Origin: Lepidostoma basale
Taxonomy: Eukaryota; Arthropoda; Insecta; Trichoptera; Lepidostomatidae
DNA length: 64,000 bases
NCBI GenBank assembly: GCA_022606425.2
Contig: JAHDVF020000016.1
Span: 2,820,501 to 2,884,500 of the forward strand
Direction of reading: 5' to 3'
Shown here: in pieces, positions 34,925-45,380 of the stretch
Layout of the letters: the number at the start of each line of letters is the position of its first letter
How positions within the stretch are numbered: the first letter of the stretch is position 1
Translations under genes and position numbers: made by a program
Notes under the pieces: model-generated
The model's database searches: none
Seen by the model: the letters and a program-made list of their open reading frames with translations, nothing else
What the model was told of the DNA's origin: nothing

Positions 34925-35139
34925 CCGTAGGGAACAACACCAACTGAAAGACAATACAGAGACTTTAGCGGCTTGTTCTGCTAGTAAAAATCTCTTATGA
35001 GCCAACATCAGACCTAATTCAAGTCTTACTCTTACTCTATCCGTTAAAATATCGATTGGGAATCACGTACGTTATTCAGTTATTTTTTTTTATATATTTC
35101 ACGTGTTCATGTTTTAGAAAGTTGTTTCTATTATTAAAT

Positions 35140-35157
35140 ATATATATAGGTAGCAGA

Positions 35158-35199
<42 letters not shown>

Positions 35200-35201
35200 C
35201 A

Positions 35202-35287
<86 letters not shown>

Positions 35288-35413
35288 TTATTATTACATA
35301 TTACATATTATTATTGACATACATATATTAAAGAAGATACATACATACATATTATTATTACATAAACATATTATTATTATTATTATTATTACATATACAT
35401 ACATTACATACAA

Positions 35414-35445
<32 letters not shown>

Positions 35446-35610
35446 ATACACATATTATTATTATTATTATTATACATACATTATTACATTATGACACATT
35501 ACATACATACACACATATTATTACATACATTACATACATTACCACACACATAAACACATACACACATTACATTACATATTGAGATACATACATTACATTA
35601 CCACACATAT

Positions 35611-35655
<45 letters not shown>

Positions 35656-35660
35656 GCAGT

Positions 35661-35711
<51 letters not shown>

Positions 35712-35715
35712 AGAG

Positions 35716-35801
<86 letters not shown>

Positions 35802-35815
35802 ATAAATCCAATTGA
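35140..35815. repeat. Compound microsatellite (TA)n / (TTA)n / (TACA)n
   Basis: Long TA runs at 35157-35280 and 35620-35800, separated by (TTA)n and ACATACAT-type repeats. The TA runs are broken by short recurring spacers (TAGCAG, TAGCAT, TTAAGCAG, TAGTGAAGAG). A 78-codon frame inside encodes only alternating Ile-Tyr and is not a gene. Confidence 0.95.
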
Positions 35816-36087
35816 GTTAATGTTTTAACTTTTGCTATTATTGTACGAAACAACATGTTTGCAGCACGTGAACTCACAATTATAACATACATCTGCCCGC
35901 ATTACAGTAATTTTGTATTGGTGAATTATTGAAACAGTATTTCTGGATAAACTACTTCATCGGCTCAGTAAAATAAGAACTATTTCTAGATCTAGATATA
36001 AATAATGTGTTTTTAAGATAAAATCGAATATAATACTCGTATTTTATACATAACACCTTAGATAATACTTTATGTTTGATTACACGT

Positions 36088-36300
36088 CATCTTCTTCTTC
36101 TTCTTTGAGTGCCATGTCAGGTCCCGACGTCGGCTATCACCTTGGCGTAGGCTTCTCTGTCCTGTGCCAGACGAAACAACCCCCCCACCCCCTAAACTCC
36201 GGTCTATTTCTTGATATTCTAGAGCCAGGACATCTGGGGTGTTCCCACACCCCGCCTACCCTCGATCATCCCTTTTATGATAAGGTGCAGCAGATCGTAT
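36088..36300 (-). repeat. LINE-type 3' tail repeat (TTCTTCTTC, GAGTGCCATGTC)
   Basis: CATCTTCTTCTTCTTCTTTG, GAGTGCCATGTCAGGTCCCG, ACGTCGGCTATCACCTTGGC and GTAGGCTTCTCTGTCCTG look like the inverted 3' end of a widespread non-LTR family with a (GAA)n tail. It is a different family from the TTAG-tail LINE. Confidence 0.55.
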
Positions 36301-37199
36301 TTCTCGTCATCTTAATATATTAAATTGAGAACAGATTTAACAGAACAAATGAAACTGATTAATTCATGAGTTACAAAACTGTACGCGCTTTAATACATTA
36401 TAATATTTCATAAAATATAATAAAGCATAAAATATGTATTTTATATTGCATCTGGGCTAAAAGCAAGAGTAAGTGAGTCTGTATTAAATTCGGCAATGCT
36501 TTTAGTATTTTATTGTACATTTACCGCTCGCTGTAAAGAAGTAAGGACTCACAATATTAGTGGTCTGGGATCAACACAATACCAGAATCTTAGCTTGCAT
36601 GTCGCTGGCGTAGTGTCATGACCCTGGAGTTCCATTTGGTCTAGCAATGGAAAAATCACCATAAATTTTACAATTTTTTTTATAATTCGATTTTTAACAG
36701 TTAAATGATAATGAGTTATGACGTGTATTTTTCTCCACTTTTTTACTTGTCATTTAGTATCTGTATAAGTAATAACTCAATATCATTTAACTGTTGAAAT
36801 TCATACACTGAAGAAGGGAAGTTTGTGTCCTGAAACATGTTTGTGGGTTGTGATAATAAAATGTTTTCAAAAAGGTATTTCTTAAAATTATTTATTATTT
36901 CTTGAACAATGATGAGAACATGGTTGGTAAAGCCGATTGGAAGATAATTCAATCTGTTGAAAATGATCACCTCAGGGATAGACGTTTTTCATAAAGTACG
37001 TTCAGAAGACAAATATTATTGACTTCAGAGAGTATCTAGTTTTCGTAAAGTCTCTTTTCATTCCTGGTATAATATATTACCTGTTCCCAAGTGGTTTAAA
37101 TGTGTTTGTTATGTTTATTGAGAAAATAAACTGAAAAGATTTGATTTGATTAAATATTCAAAATTGATCAAAACATCTGCTAACATCAATCAATATTAA
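36301..37199. other. AT-rich DNA with one hammerhead-like motif
   Basis: 36812-36850 reads CTGAAGA, an extra A, GGGA/TCCT as stem II, GAAAC, AT, GTT, TGTG; stem I is only about four pairs. The remainder is unassigned. Confidence 0.5.
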
Positions 37200-37385
37200 A
37201 TATTTACGAAAGAAGTATTTTTCAGAAAGTATACGTTAACGATGTAAATGGAGTACGGAGTCGAGCTATACTGAGGAAAACATGGCATGACCAAATTAAT
37301 CAAATTTTTAAGTTTGGTCATGTTAGAAGTCGGAAAAATCGACGTGCGACGACTTTTTCTTTGAATGTGGAGGAATCTAATTTCC
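37200..37385 (+). pseudogene. TTAG-tail LINE, diverged subfamily fragment
   Basis: CAGAAAGTATACGTTAACGA then codons for VNGVRSR, RKTWHDQINQIFKFGHVRS, RKNRRA and NVEES. It ends before the 3' terminus. Subfamily as at 14225. Confidence 0.75.
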
Positions 37386-37478
37386 TCGTTATATTGCACT
37401 CATTAGTAGTATAAGTACCAAGTTTCATAACAAACGGATCATTAGTTGTTGAGTAGCTGTCCTCGAAACATAAGTAAT

Positions 37479-38519
37479 ATGAGTCATTTCGCAAAGTTAA
37501 ACAAACTCGAGTACCATGCCGTTATAAAATCCCTCACCAAACAAGGAAAAAAATCAGAAAACCATCCACAAAGATATATCAGAAGTTTACGGGGAGTCTA
37601 TTCCTTCATTATCAATAGTTCAAAAGTGGTACAGTGAATTGAAGAGGGGCAGAGAGAGCATTGAGGATGACGAGCGATCCGGTCGGCCAATCGAGGCCAA
37701 TAATGAAAAAATGTGGAGAAAATAGAAAATTTAGTATTGGAGGATGCCAAAATGAAGGTAAAAAAGATAACCAAGATTACTAGCCTATCCACTGGTACTA
37801 TTGTTTCTATTTTACACGACCGCCTACACATGTCAAAAGTCAGTGCAAGATGGGTGCCGAGATTCCTAACGCCACTTCAAAAATCTTACCTCGTACAGAG
37901 TTGCAAAGGGTTTTTGAGCTCTGTGGTGAAAATTCTAAGAAAACTATTGACAAAATTGTTACTGAGAATGAAACCTGAGTTCATTACTATGATTTTGTGA
38001 GTAAGTAGGAGTCCATGCAGTGGCACCGAAAAGGTACAGAGAACCCAAAGACGCTCAAGGTGACGCAATCCGCAGGGAAGGTCATGGCTACAGTTTTCTG
38101 GGATTCCCAGGGAATTTTGCTAATATATTACAACAAAAAGGGTATCAATATCACCGGAGACTACTACTCTAGCATCCTTTATCAATTAAGGGAGGCGATC
38201 AAAGAGAAAAATGGCGGGGAAAATTGGCCAGAGGAATCCTGCTCCTCCCCGATAATGCACCGGTGCACAAAGCTCAAGTTGCAAAGGCTGCAGTTCGTGA
38301 ATGTGGTTTTGCAGAAATCAATGACCCACCGTGTAGTTCAGACCTGGCATCAAGTGATTTTTTTCTGTTCCTAAATCTAAAGAAATACATTCATGGGAAA
38401 CGATTTGACGACCGGAATCATATAATATTTTTGAGGGTTTAAATAAATTGATTGCTAGAAGTAAGAAGTGCGTAGATATGAAAAATGACTATATTGAAAA
38501 ACAAAAAAATAATTATTAA
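37479..38519 (+). pseudogene. Mariner transposase pseudogene, second lineage
   Basis: Start ATG at 37479 (MSHFAKLNKLEYHAVIKSL). At least four frame breaks or stops: near 37572, near 37713, near 37910 and a TAG near 38005. Recognised blocks: SEVYGESIPSLSIVQKWYSE, RGRESIEDDERSGRP, TKITSLSTGTIVSIL, LHMSKVSARWVPRFL, MQWHRKGTENPK, GKVMATVFWDSQGIL, DNAPVHKAQVAKAAV and SSDFFLFLNLKK. The second and third catalytic Asp are kept with DD34D spacing; the first is Asn (ENETW where relatives have GDETW). Inverted repeats were not identified. It is older than the copy at 17827 and from a different mariner group. Confidence 0.88.
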
Positions 38520-39404
38520 CCTAAGTCTTTTCCTTCATACCCATACCGAGAATATATTGAACGCCCCTCTTAGGTCCAGAGAACAAGCGATAGTACAGTA
38601 TAGAGCAGGACCCACTGCTGTCACCACATTCACAATTATCTCATTGGCTTTACACAGGAAGAGTCAAGATTGTTTTTATATTTTCTAAGGGGGAGTTGTA
38701 ATCATTCTTCAATAAATAGAAGGTCTCACAGAGATCCACGATTTTAGGAAACCAATTGTTTAAATATGGTAATAAATAAGCTCGTACATGAGACTGCATT
38801 TGAAGTACGTTTTAACAAAGTAAAACAAAATATATATTTTATACGCCACATAACGGATTTATTTATTGTTTTAATCTAAAAGTTTTGTGGGTACAAATCT
38901 GGTTGGCTATGCTGCAATAAAAACAAAACACTAAACCCTTCCGGATCATGTTCATTCTTTATTTTATTTTATTTTCTCATACTCTTATTATTGCGAAGGG
39001 CCGTGGGGGGTGTCTTGAATCATAGAAATTGCATGCCGAAACGTTTTTCCCCTTTTAAAGTCCCCTGGAATTATTGTAATTCGGAGCATAAAGGCACATA
39101 GGGGTGAAGATGAGAGAAGTTAAATAAATGATGTTAATCAATTTTACAATATAACTTCCCAGATTTTAATATTAAAATATGGAGGCTTGTGGTAGATACG
39201 CATTTGACCTTATGCTTGTATTGTAGTTGACTATATCAAGTGAGTGTCAAGCTAACATCGACACAAAAAAACATTTCGGATGGGTTTCCTCAATTATTTG
39301 AAATTGATATCAGTTGTCAACAATTTCAAGTACATTTAAATTTTTTTATCCGAAAAATATTTCTGAATTTATATATAACATATTTAACAGAAACAGGTTG
39401 CGAA
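38520..39404. other. AT-rich DNA
   Basis: 38995-39065 contains GCATGCCGAAACGTTTTT next to a poor inverted repeat, a possible remnant of the GAAAC repeats. No gene recognised. Confidence 0.4.
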
Positions 39405-39960
39405 GTTTAGATAGGTTTAGAAATCTGAGAGTGGATCTGCTCAGGCAAAATGATCTTATCAGTGAAATAATGGGGCAAGTCAACAAGGTTTTGGCGGTAT
39501 CAGGTTGTCTCAAGGAGATCACATGGAAAAACAAGCATACGATAACCGCCAGTGAGGTCAGAATATACAAAACCTGCGTAAGGCCTATACTGACACATAG
39601 CATTGAGACCAAAGCGGATACCACAAGAACGAAGGCTAAAGTGCGGGTGGCAGATATGCGAGGATGATAGCAGGAAAGACTCTTCGAGATAGGGTGAGGA
39701 ACACGGGTACCCGCGAAATCTGCAAGGTGGAAGATGTCGTGAGATGGGGCAGACAACGCAGAAGTTACTGCAAAGCGAGATACTGGAAGATACAGGATGG
39801 ATCCCTCCAGAAACCCACACGCTGTGGCGCATCAGATTCCTGCCGGCTACTGGCCCCCCGGAAGACTGCCAAAGAGATGGAGGGATAGCTGGGATTCGAC
39901 CTCCCAAGAGAGGCTAGCCTGATGACAGGAACAGACAAAAGGTCTAAGAGAAGAAGAAGA
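39405..39960 (+). pseudogene. Non-LTR retrotransposon RT C-terminus, (GAA)n-tail family
   Basis: Codes for RNLRVDLLRQNDLISEIMGQ, VNKVLAVSGCLKEITWKNKH, EVRIYKTCVRPILTHSIETK, then a frame break at 39661 and AGKTLRDRVRNTGTREICKV, EDVVRWGRQRR. These are the post-RT blocks of a common insect LINE (IYKTCVRPILTYG, AGKTLRDRVRN). The copy at 49745 is from the same family. The 3' end TAAGAGAAGAAGAAGAAG is the tail. Confidence 0.85.
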
Positions 39961-41844
39961 AGTTACAAAAATATGGCATGCGAGTAAAAGGTAATAATTA
40001 TTTAAGATTTCTTGTTTATGTCGCTTCACCAGAATACCAAATTTTGCTTTTTCTAGTTTTAGAAAAATACGACGGATGTACATATGTAAGCTTGTAATCT
40101 TAAGTGCTTTCCTTGTAAGAATGCCTACTGGTTTACAATTTTCTTTTGCCCTTAACATGCCAACGTTACCTGTTTTTTCAGTCAGAATTTCTTAATCTGA
40201 CTTCCAACGTCAGGTATACTTCATATCAAATATTAAAGGACACGGTAAACTGTGTTATATATAATATTAAAATAATGCAAAATAATAAAAATGTATGCAT
40301 ACTTTATTTAAATTAATTTAAAAAAACCATTAGCATAGGATTAAAAACGCTGTTTTCATTCCATTTTTATTTTTTGAATATTTTTATAAAATAAAAAATA
40401 TCATACACAACATGCTACGGAGGTGACCTCCATTCTCCGGTGTAAATATATGTTAGAACTAAACTCTAAAGAATTAGTCATAACATTTCACTTTATGTAT
40501 CTTTACATAATAACTCTTTCTTTGATATGAATAAAGTATTATACCAATTACCACTGTTATTGGTATATTAAAGGATTATTCATAGTATTTTACTTTATGT
40601 ATCTTTATATAATAAGTCTTTCTTTAGTTGGATTTTAGTTAACCTGATGTGTTTGATTTTTTTATTTTATAAAAATATTCACTTAATAAAAGTAAATTTA
40701 AAACAGCGTTGTAAATTTAATTCCAATGCTATTACAATGGAATTCCAGTGTTAACGCCTTAATCTCCATTTGAGTACTTTTTAAATATTTATTTTATTTC
40801 TATGATATAATGTAATATAGTTTGTTAGTTTAGTGATTTGATTTAGTCAGATCTTCCCAGCTAGAAGGACCTACTTGTCAACAGTATTGATACGGTAAAC
40901 TATATTTCAGTTCAACTACTTCATAAAATGAGATTTCAGGTTGAAAGGGTGGAAGTTTCGTCTATGCTCTCTGAGTCCTAATTTTATTAATATCGCTCAT
41001 TCGGTTGTCACAATAAACACGAACTATTGGAAGTTTCGCGAGTTGGAAAATGGCGTAATGTAATTCATAAACTTTGAAGGAATATGCTTCATATTATGTA
41101 AAGTTATCACATCACCTTCAAAGGAAGGTTCACAATATAGAAGGAATACTATTATAAAATATATACATAACAGGTTCAACTCAAGGGTCTTCATTCAAGG
41201 TCAGATTAGTTCCGTGCTCTCTGTTATTGCAGTAAAGGTCGATTGTAAATACTAGAAGTGCTCAATCGTACTTTTATTCATAAATTGCGTGCAGTAATAT
41301 AAAACAGCGAATATATCGTTATTATTATTATTATTTTAGCGCTTTCCTTCTGTAAATACGGAATTAAATACAAATTGGAAGGCGGTGGGTAAAAAATATA
41401 CCAATGAATTATTTTATGCTGTATAACTGATGGCATTTAGTACATGATCCGGCACATAATTAGCCATTTTCTGAACAATAATGGAAAATTTCGTGAAAAG
41501 TCGTGTATAATTTTTATTTATTGTAGAATACGCTGACTAAGTATTCTGAAATTTATTGCACAAGTCTATTACCATTACGACTAGCGCATCAAATATACAT
41601 TTGCTTTATTTAAAGATTCATTTATATTGTAATATTATAACTCCAAAATTGAACTTAACTTGAATCCTTTCTATTCTACGAATCAATAGACTGATTATGA
41701 TTTACTTTCTATGAAAAAAATTGTTTTTTTATGTTTAATAAAAGTGACATATTTTCAAGCCTGTTTTTTCACTTGTGTTCTGTCTGTGTTCTCTTTAGTA
41801 TTGAGATAGTCACAATGTCACAAAAAGTGACAACAATATCAGAT
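39961..41844. other. AT-rich DNA with a tandem duplication
   Basis: 40476-40524 and 40579-40626 are ~48-bp direct repeats (TTTATGTATCTTTA, ATAATAA, TCTTTCTTT) with a small hairpin (TACCAATTACCA / GTTATTGGTA) between them. Nothing else is recognised. Confidence 0.5.
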
Positions 41845-42175
41845 TTACATAGAGAGTAATAGAGAGAGGCATTTTGGGTATCAGCTTGCGAGACAGAGTC
41901 AGAAATGAGGACATAAGAGACAGGACAAAGTTCTCTGACGTCATCAAGTTGGCCGCAACCCTTAAGTAGCGATGGGTAGGACACGTTGCTTGTGACCAAG
42001 GTAAAAAGTAGACAAGGACCGCAAAATGTGGAGTTGGCTGGCCACATTTGCGTTGGCGCGACGATATTCGGAATATGCGGATAGCTCAGGATAAGGGAAA
42101 GTGGAAAATTGGAGAAGAGGCCTACGTTCAGGAGTGTACGGACACAAAAGGTTGTAGAAAAATAATACATATTTC
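41845..42175 (+). pseudogene. RTE-clade LINE, RT C-terminus
   Basis: The plus strand reads LGISLRDRVRNEDIRDRTK, SDVIKLAATLK, a stop, RWVGHVACDQG, then a break, and WRDDIRNMRITQDKGKWKIG, EEAYVQEWT. The order LGI-LRDR-IRN, KW-GHVA, RW-DDI, Q-GKW, EAYVQ-W is diagnostic of RTE-type proteins. At least one stop and one frameshift. Confidence 0.9.
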
Positions 42176-42750
42176 ATCATGATAGGACATGACCTAATGA
42201 TCTTTGTAAATGCCCTAGCAAAGCGCAACATGACACTTCAATAAAATAAAGCCCAAACTCTAGAAAACTGACGTTTTCATCAACATTCAACCTTTAATAT
42301 GAAGTTTTACTTCATTGTTAAAGAAGCAATCAATGTCTTATAAATTAATTTAGATTCATACATAAACGCTCTAAAACAAGGCCAATCAAAATCTGTGTCC
42401 GAATAGAGTGGCATGCAAGATTGCGCCCGCCCCTTGAAAGGGTTTCCTAATCCTAATGTGCGGTTCCTTTCGGAATCCGTTTTCTGACGCCGGAAATATC
42501 CGCTACCGCATTCGACATTCGAAACAATCGCGAGGAATCATTCGGAAAGGAAGTCCCGCAATCTCCGCGGCGGGGCACGTCCCGGAATAAAGATAGCTTT
42601 TCGTGAATCTAGCTCGTTATCTGTCGAAGGTTCCTGGATTTGGCGGCTCCAATATCGCTTTTCCCCGCAACTTTGTCTTAGGGTACGCGCGAATATTACA
42701 AACTACAGCTGGTAGGTTGAAGCAACTTTTCAGCTTCCAGAAATACAAAC
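42176..42750. other. Unassigned DNA with GC-richer island
   Basis: 42230-42345 resembles the ACTGACGTTTTCAT / TTTTACTT repeat arm. 42410-42720 is an island with many CGG/CCG words; a 66-codon frame at 42603 has no domain. Confidence 0.45.
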
Positions 42751-42754
42751 CAAA

Positions 42755-43290
42755 CAAACAAACCATTAAACCATTTCCCCGAAAGGGTAGGCAAAGGCAA
42801 TAACTGCCACACTACTCTATCCTGACACACCTCTCTAAATTCTCCACATTAACGTAGTGACGTTTCTACACTTACGTCGATTCTTCTGATTTCTGACATG
42901 GTAACAACAACTTTAAATTTAGATTAATTTTGTTACGCTGTATTTTCCTCGGTCTTCCTCGACTCCGCAATCCATTCACATTGTTAACGTTTACTTTCTA
43001 AGCCCTTTATTCTTCATCCATGCGTTACATATGTTCAAACCAAAGCAGCTTTCATAATTTTGTCCATAATGCTTTCTTCCACTCTACATTTATTCCTGAT
43101 ATCAGCATTTGAAATTCTATCGTACATAAATCTACAGCATTTATTCCGCTCTTATCCTTCTACTGCCAGATTCGTCCTTCGCTTCCATATATAAGGGTTG
43201 AAACCAGACCTCTATTGTAAACAACAATTTTCCCTATCATTATGCACAAAACAAAGATATTTCTAAATCTCTTTCAAAACCACAACGTTA
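42755..43290 (-). pseudogene. TTAG-tail LINE, diverged subfamily, longest minus copy
   Basis: From the 3' end (CCGAAAGGGTAGGCA) upward: GTGTGGCAG block, NVE-like block, CRSRGRP-like block (TCCTCGGTCTTCCTCGACTC), WFGH-like, IRNKCRVEES-like, RINAVDL-like, and AFMSGSEGRIWQ-like (near 43190). Many indels. The tail is lost: CCATTAAACC only. Confidence 0.7.
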
Positions 43291-43317
43291 ACAATATATT
43301 GTAGACATTTTATTTAT

Positions 43318-43548
43318 TCTTCTTCTTTTGATTGTAGATCTTGCAATTTGTTTAAGCAGGATATCAACTTTCTTCCTGTGATAAGGACGACCAAACTTCT
43401 CTCCAACTCTTTGCTGGTCGTCTTGGTGGTCGATGGCCCTCTGGAGTCTCACCAAATAAATGGAAGGATGGCTGCTGGGAATCGACCTCCCAAGAAAGGC
43501 CAGCCTGATTACAGGAACAGACCAAAGGTCTAAAAGAAGAAGAAGAAG
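43318..43548. repeat. Chimeric (GAA)n-tail LINE debris
   Basis: 43318-43450 is the inverted 3' repeat also found at 25588. 43450-43548 is a plus-strand 3' end (GGGAATCGACCTCCCAAGAA, AGGCCAGCCTGATTACAGG) ending in AAGAAGAAGAAG. The latter matches 39890-39955. Confidence 0.75.
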
Positions 43549-43568
43549 CTTGCTTTCACGTGAATTAC

Positions 43569-43825
43569 TTGCTGAGGATGATAACAAGAAAGACTCTTCG
43601 AGGTAGGGTGAGGTATCTGCAAGGTGGAAAATGTCGTGAGATGGGGTAGACAACGCAGAAGATACATGCAAAGGATGGATCCCACCAGAATCCTACACGC
43701 TGTGGCGCATCAGATTCCTGCCGGAAGACCGCCAAAGAGATGGAGGGATAGCTGGGATTCGACCTCCCAAGAGAGGCCAGCCTGATTACAGGAACAGATC
43801 AAAGGTCTAAAAGAAGAAGAAGAAA
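43569..43825 (+). mobile_element. 5'-truncated (GAA)n-tail LINE with 20-bp target duplication
   Basis: Starts at GCTGAGGATGATAACAAG (matching 39655), has a 20-30 base internal deletion after AGGGTGAGG, and ends in AGAAGAAGAAGAAA. Identical 20-bp copies CTTGCTTTCACGTGAATTAC flank it (43549-43568 and 43826-43845). The insertion landed exactly at the 3' end of an older copy of the same family. Confidence 0.92.
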
Positions 43826-43845
43826 CTTGCTTTCACGTGAATTAC

Positions 43846-44645
43846 ATTCCAATGTAATTAAAATAATGAACATTTTGATTTAATGAACTTAATTCATTTT
43901 AAGTATTAATTTAACTTAATATAAAAGTGAATTTAATTTAGCTAATAAGTAAACACAACATTTTTTGATTCAGAGGCGGTACGAAGTTCGCCGGGTCAGC
44001 TAGTTTAAAATAAAATTAATAAAACAGTTTTGGCGAAAATTTAAGAATTTAACTAATTGTGTTCGATTTTCATCCCCTTTGGGGCACGTGCTATTATAAT
44101 ATAAAATAAAAATTACAAAAAAACAACAGTTACGCACAAGCCCTAATTCAAAAGAATTCGGGGGTGACTCGTATAACTATAAAATAAATTATAAAATAAA
44201 TCATATACTTATAAAAATATATTTTTTTTGCCTATATGCTAACGGCCACCCTAATCATACATACTCGTACATACGAGTGAATATCAGACGAGACAAAATT
44301 ATGGGCGTGAACTTCTGAAACCAGTCAAAATTGTAAACTGTGTGAATATCTTCATTTACGCATTTTGAGAATGCCCTTAAGGCGAAACATGTTGAATCGA
44401 TAAAATAAATACATGTTGTACAAATAAACATTCAGAATTTTATAAAGATGAGAAGTGTTGCGTAAATATGAATAGCCCGCTTCATACGGTCTTTACACAG
44501 AGTTTGCTCAAAATGTGTTTTAATGTATCTCGTCTATTTTATGATACGGTTTTCCAATTTGAATATCAAAGTATATTTTTTATAAAGATAAAATGAAATG
44601 TAAAATAGGTAATTGAGTTGAAGTAGGTACATGTTTAAAATTATT
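43846..44645. other. AT-rich DNA with a GAAAC repeat
   Basis: 44366-44400 reads TTGAGAA, T, GCC/GGC, GAAACATGTTG: a degraded hammerhead-like repeat. A near-palindromic TACTCGTACATACGAGT is at 44264-44280. Confidence 0.45.
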
Positions 44646-44649
44646 CCAT

Positions 44650-45380
44650 CTTCTAGGAAGGTGGGCGTCGAGAAACCTCTTCCATCCGACTCTATTGCAT
44701 GCCTGATACTTAGCTTCATCCCAAGTGAGGCCTGCTGCTTTAACCTCGTCCTTCAGAGCTCTTCTCCAGGTGCCTCTAGGTGTGCATCGCTTCCTCTTTC
44801 ACCTCGTAGAGGACCAGTCTAGTGCGCTATGAGAGATGCGGGTTGGGTTCTGACTCACGGTGTGACCGATCCACAGCCATTTGCATCTAGCGACTTTTTT
44901 TCTGATTGGCTTTTCGCGTGCAATGGTCTCGAAAACGACATTCACCACTGTTTGAGGGCAAAAGTCATCAGCATAATCTAGATCTTCTAACTGGGTATCA
45001 CGTATCCATAGAATGCCAGGAGGACTGCCGAAAGAATGGCGCAACACATCCTCCAGCACCACTATGAAGAGTAAGGGGGATAACAGACATCCTTGTCGCA
45101 CTCCGGCACTCAGTTTGACGGCCTCAGAAAGTATGCCTTGGTGAACCATACGACAGGAAAAATCGTCACACATTGCCCTGATAATATTTACAATCTTCTG
45201 TGGAACTCCTCTCGACCAGATTGAAGTCCACAATATTGTATCAAAGACATTTTAAAAGTTGACGAACGTAAGGTTCATGCTATATTGCCATTCGGACGCC
45301 TCCTCAATTATGATGCGGAGTGTGTTTATATGCTCATAGCAAGATCAGCTACTTCGGAAGCCAGCCTGTTTCTCTTTTAA
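44650..45380 (-). pseudogene. Non-LTR reverse transcriptase with YADD, internally deleted
   Basis: The minus strand from 45370: EKQAGFRSS, then INTLRIIIEEASEWQYSMNL, FVNF-NVFDT, a break, and an open 144-codon stretch (45233-44799). That reads GVPQKIVNIIRAMCDDFSCR, GVRQGCLLSPLLFIVVLEDV, LEDLDYADD: RT motifs with an intact YADD catalytic pair. Right after YADD the sequence jumps to IREKPIRKK-type and WIGHTVSQNP (the end of the same kind of protein). Then, after a frame break, the GTWRRALKDEV, AGLTWDEAK, GWKRFLDAH end. About 250 residues between are missing relative to a full protein (inference). This is a third LINE family. Such enzymes copy RNA into DNA at the target site. Confidence 0.88.

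Noticed and set aside
35579..35815. 78-codon Ile-Tyr repeat protein
   Set aside because: Direct translation of a TA microsatellite.
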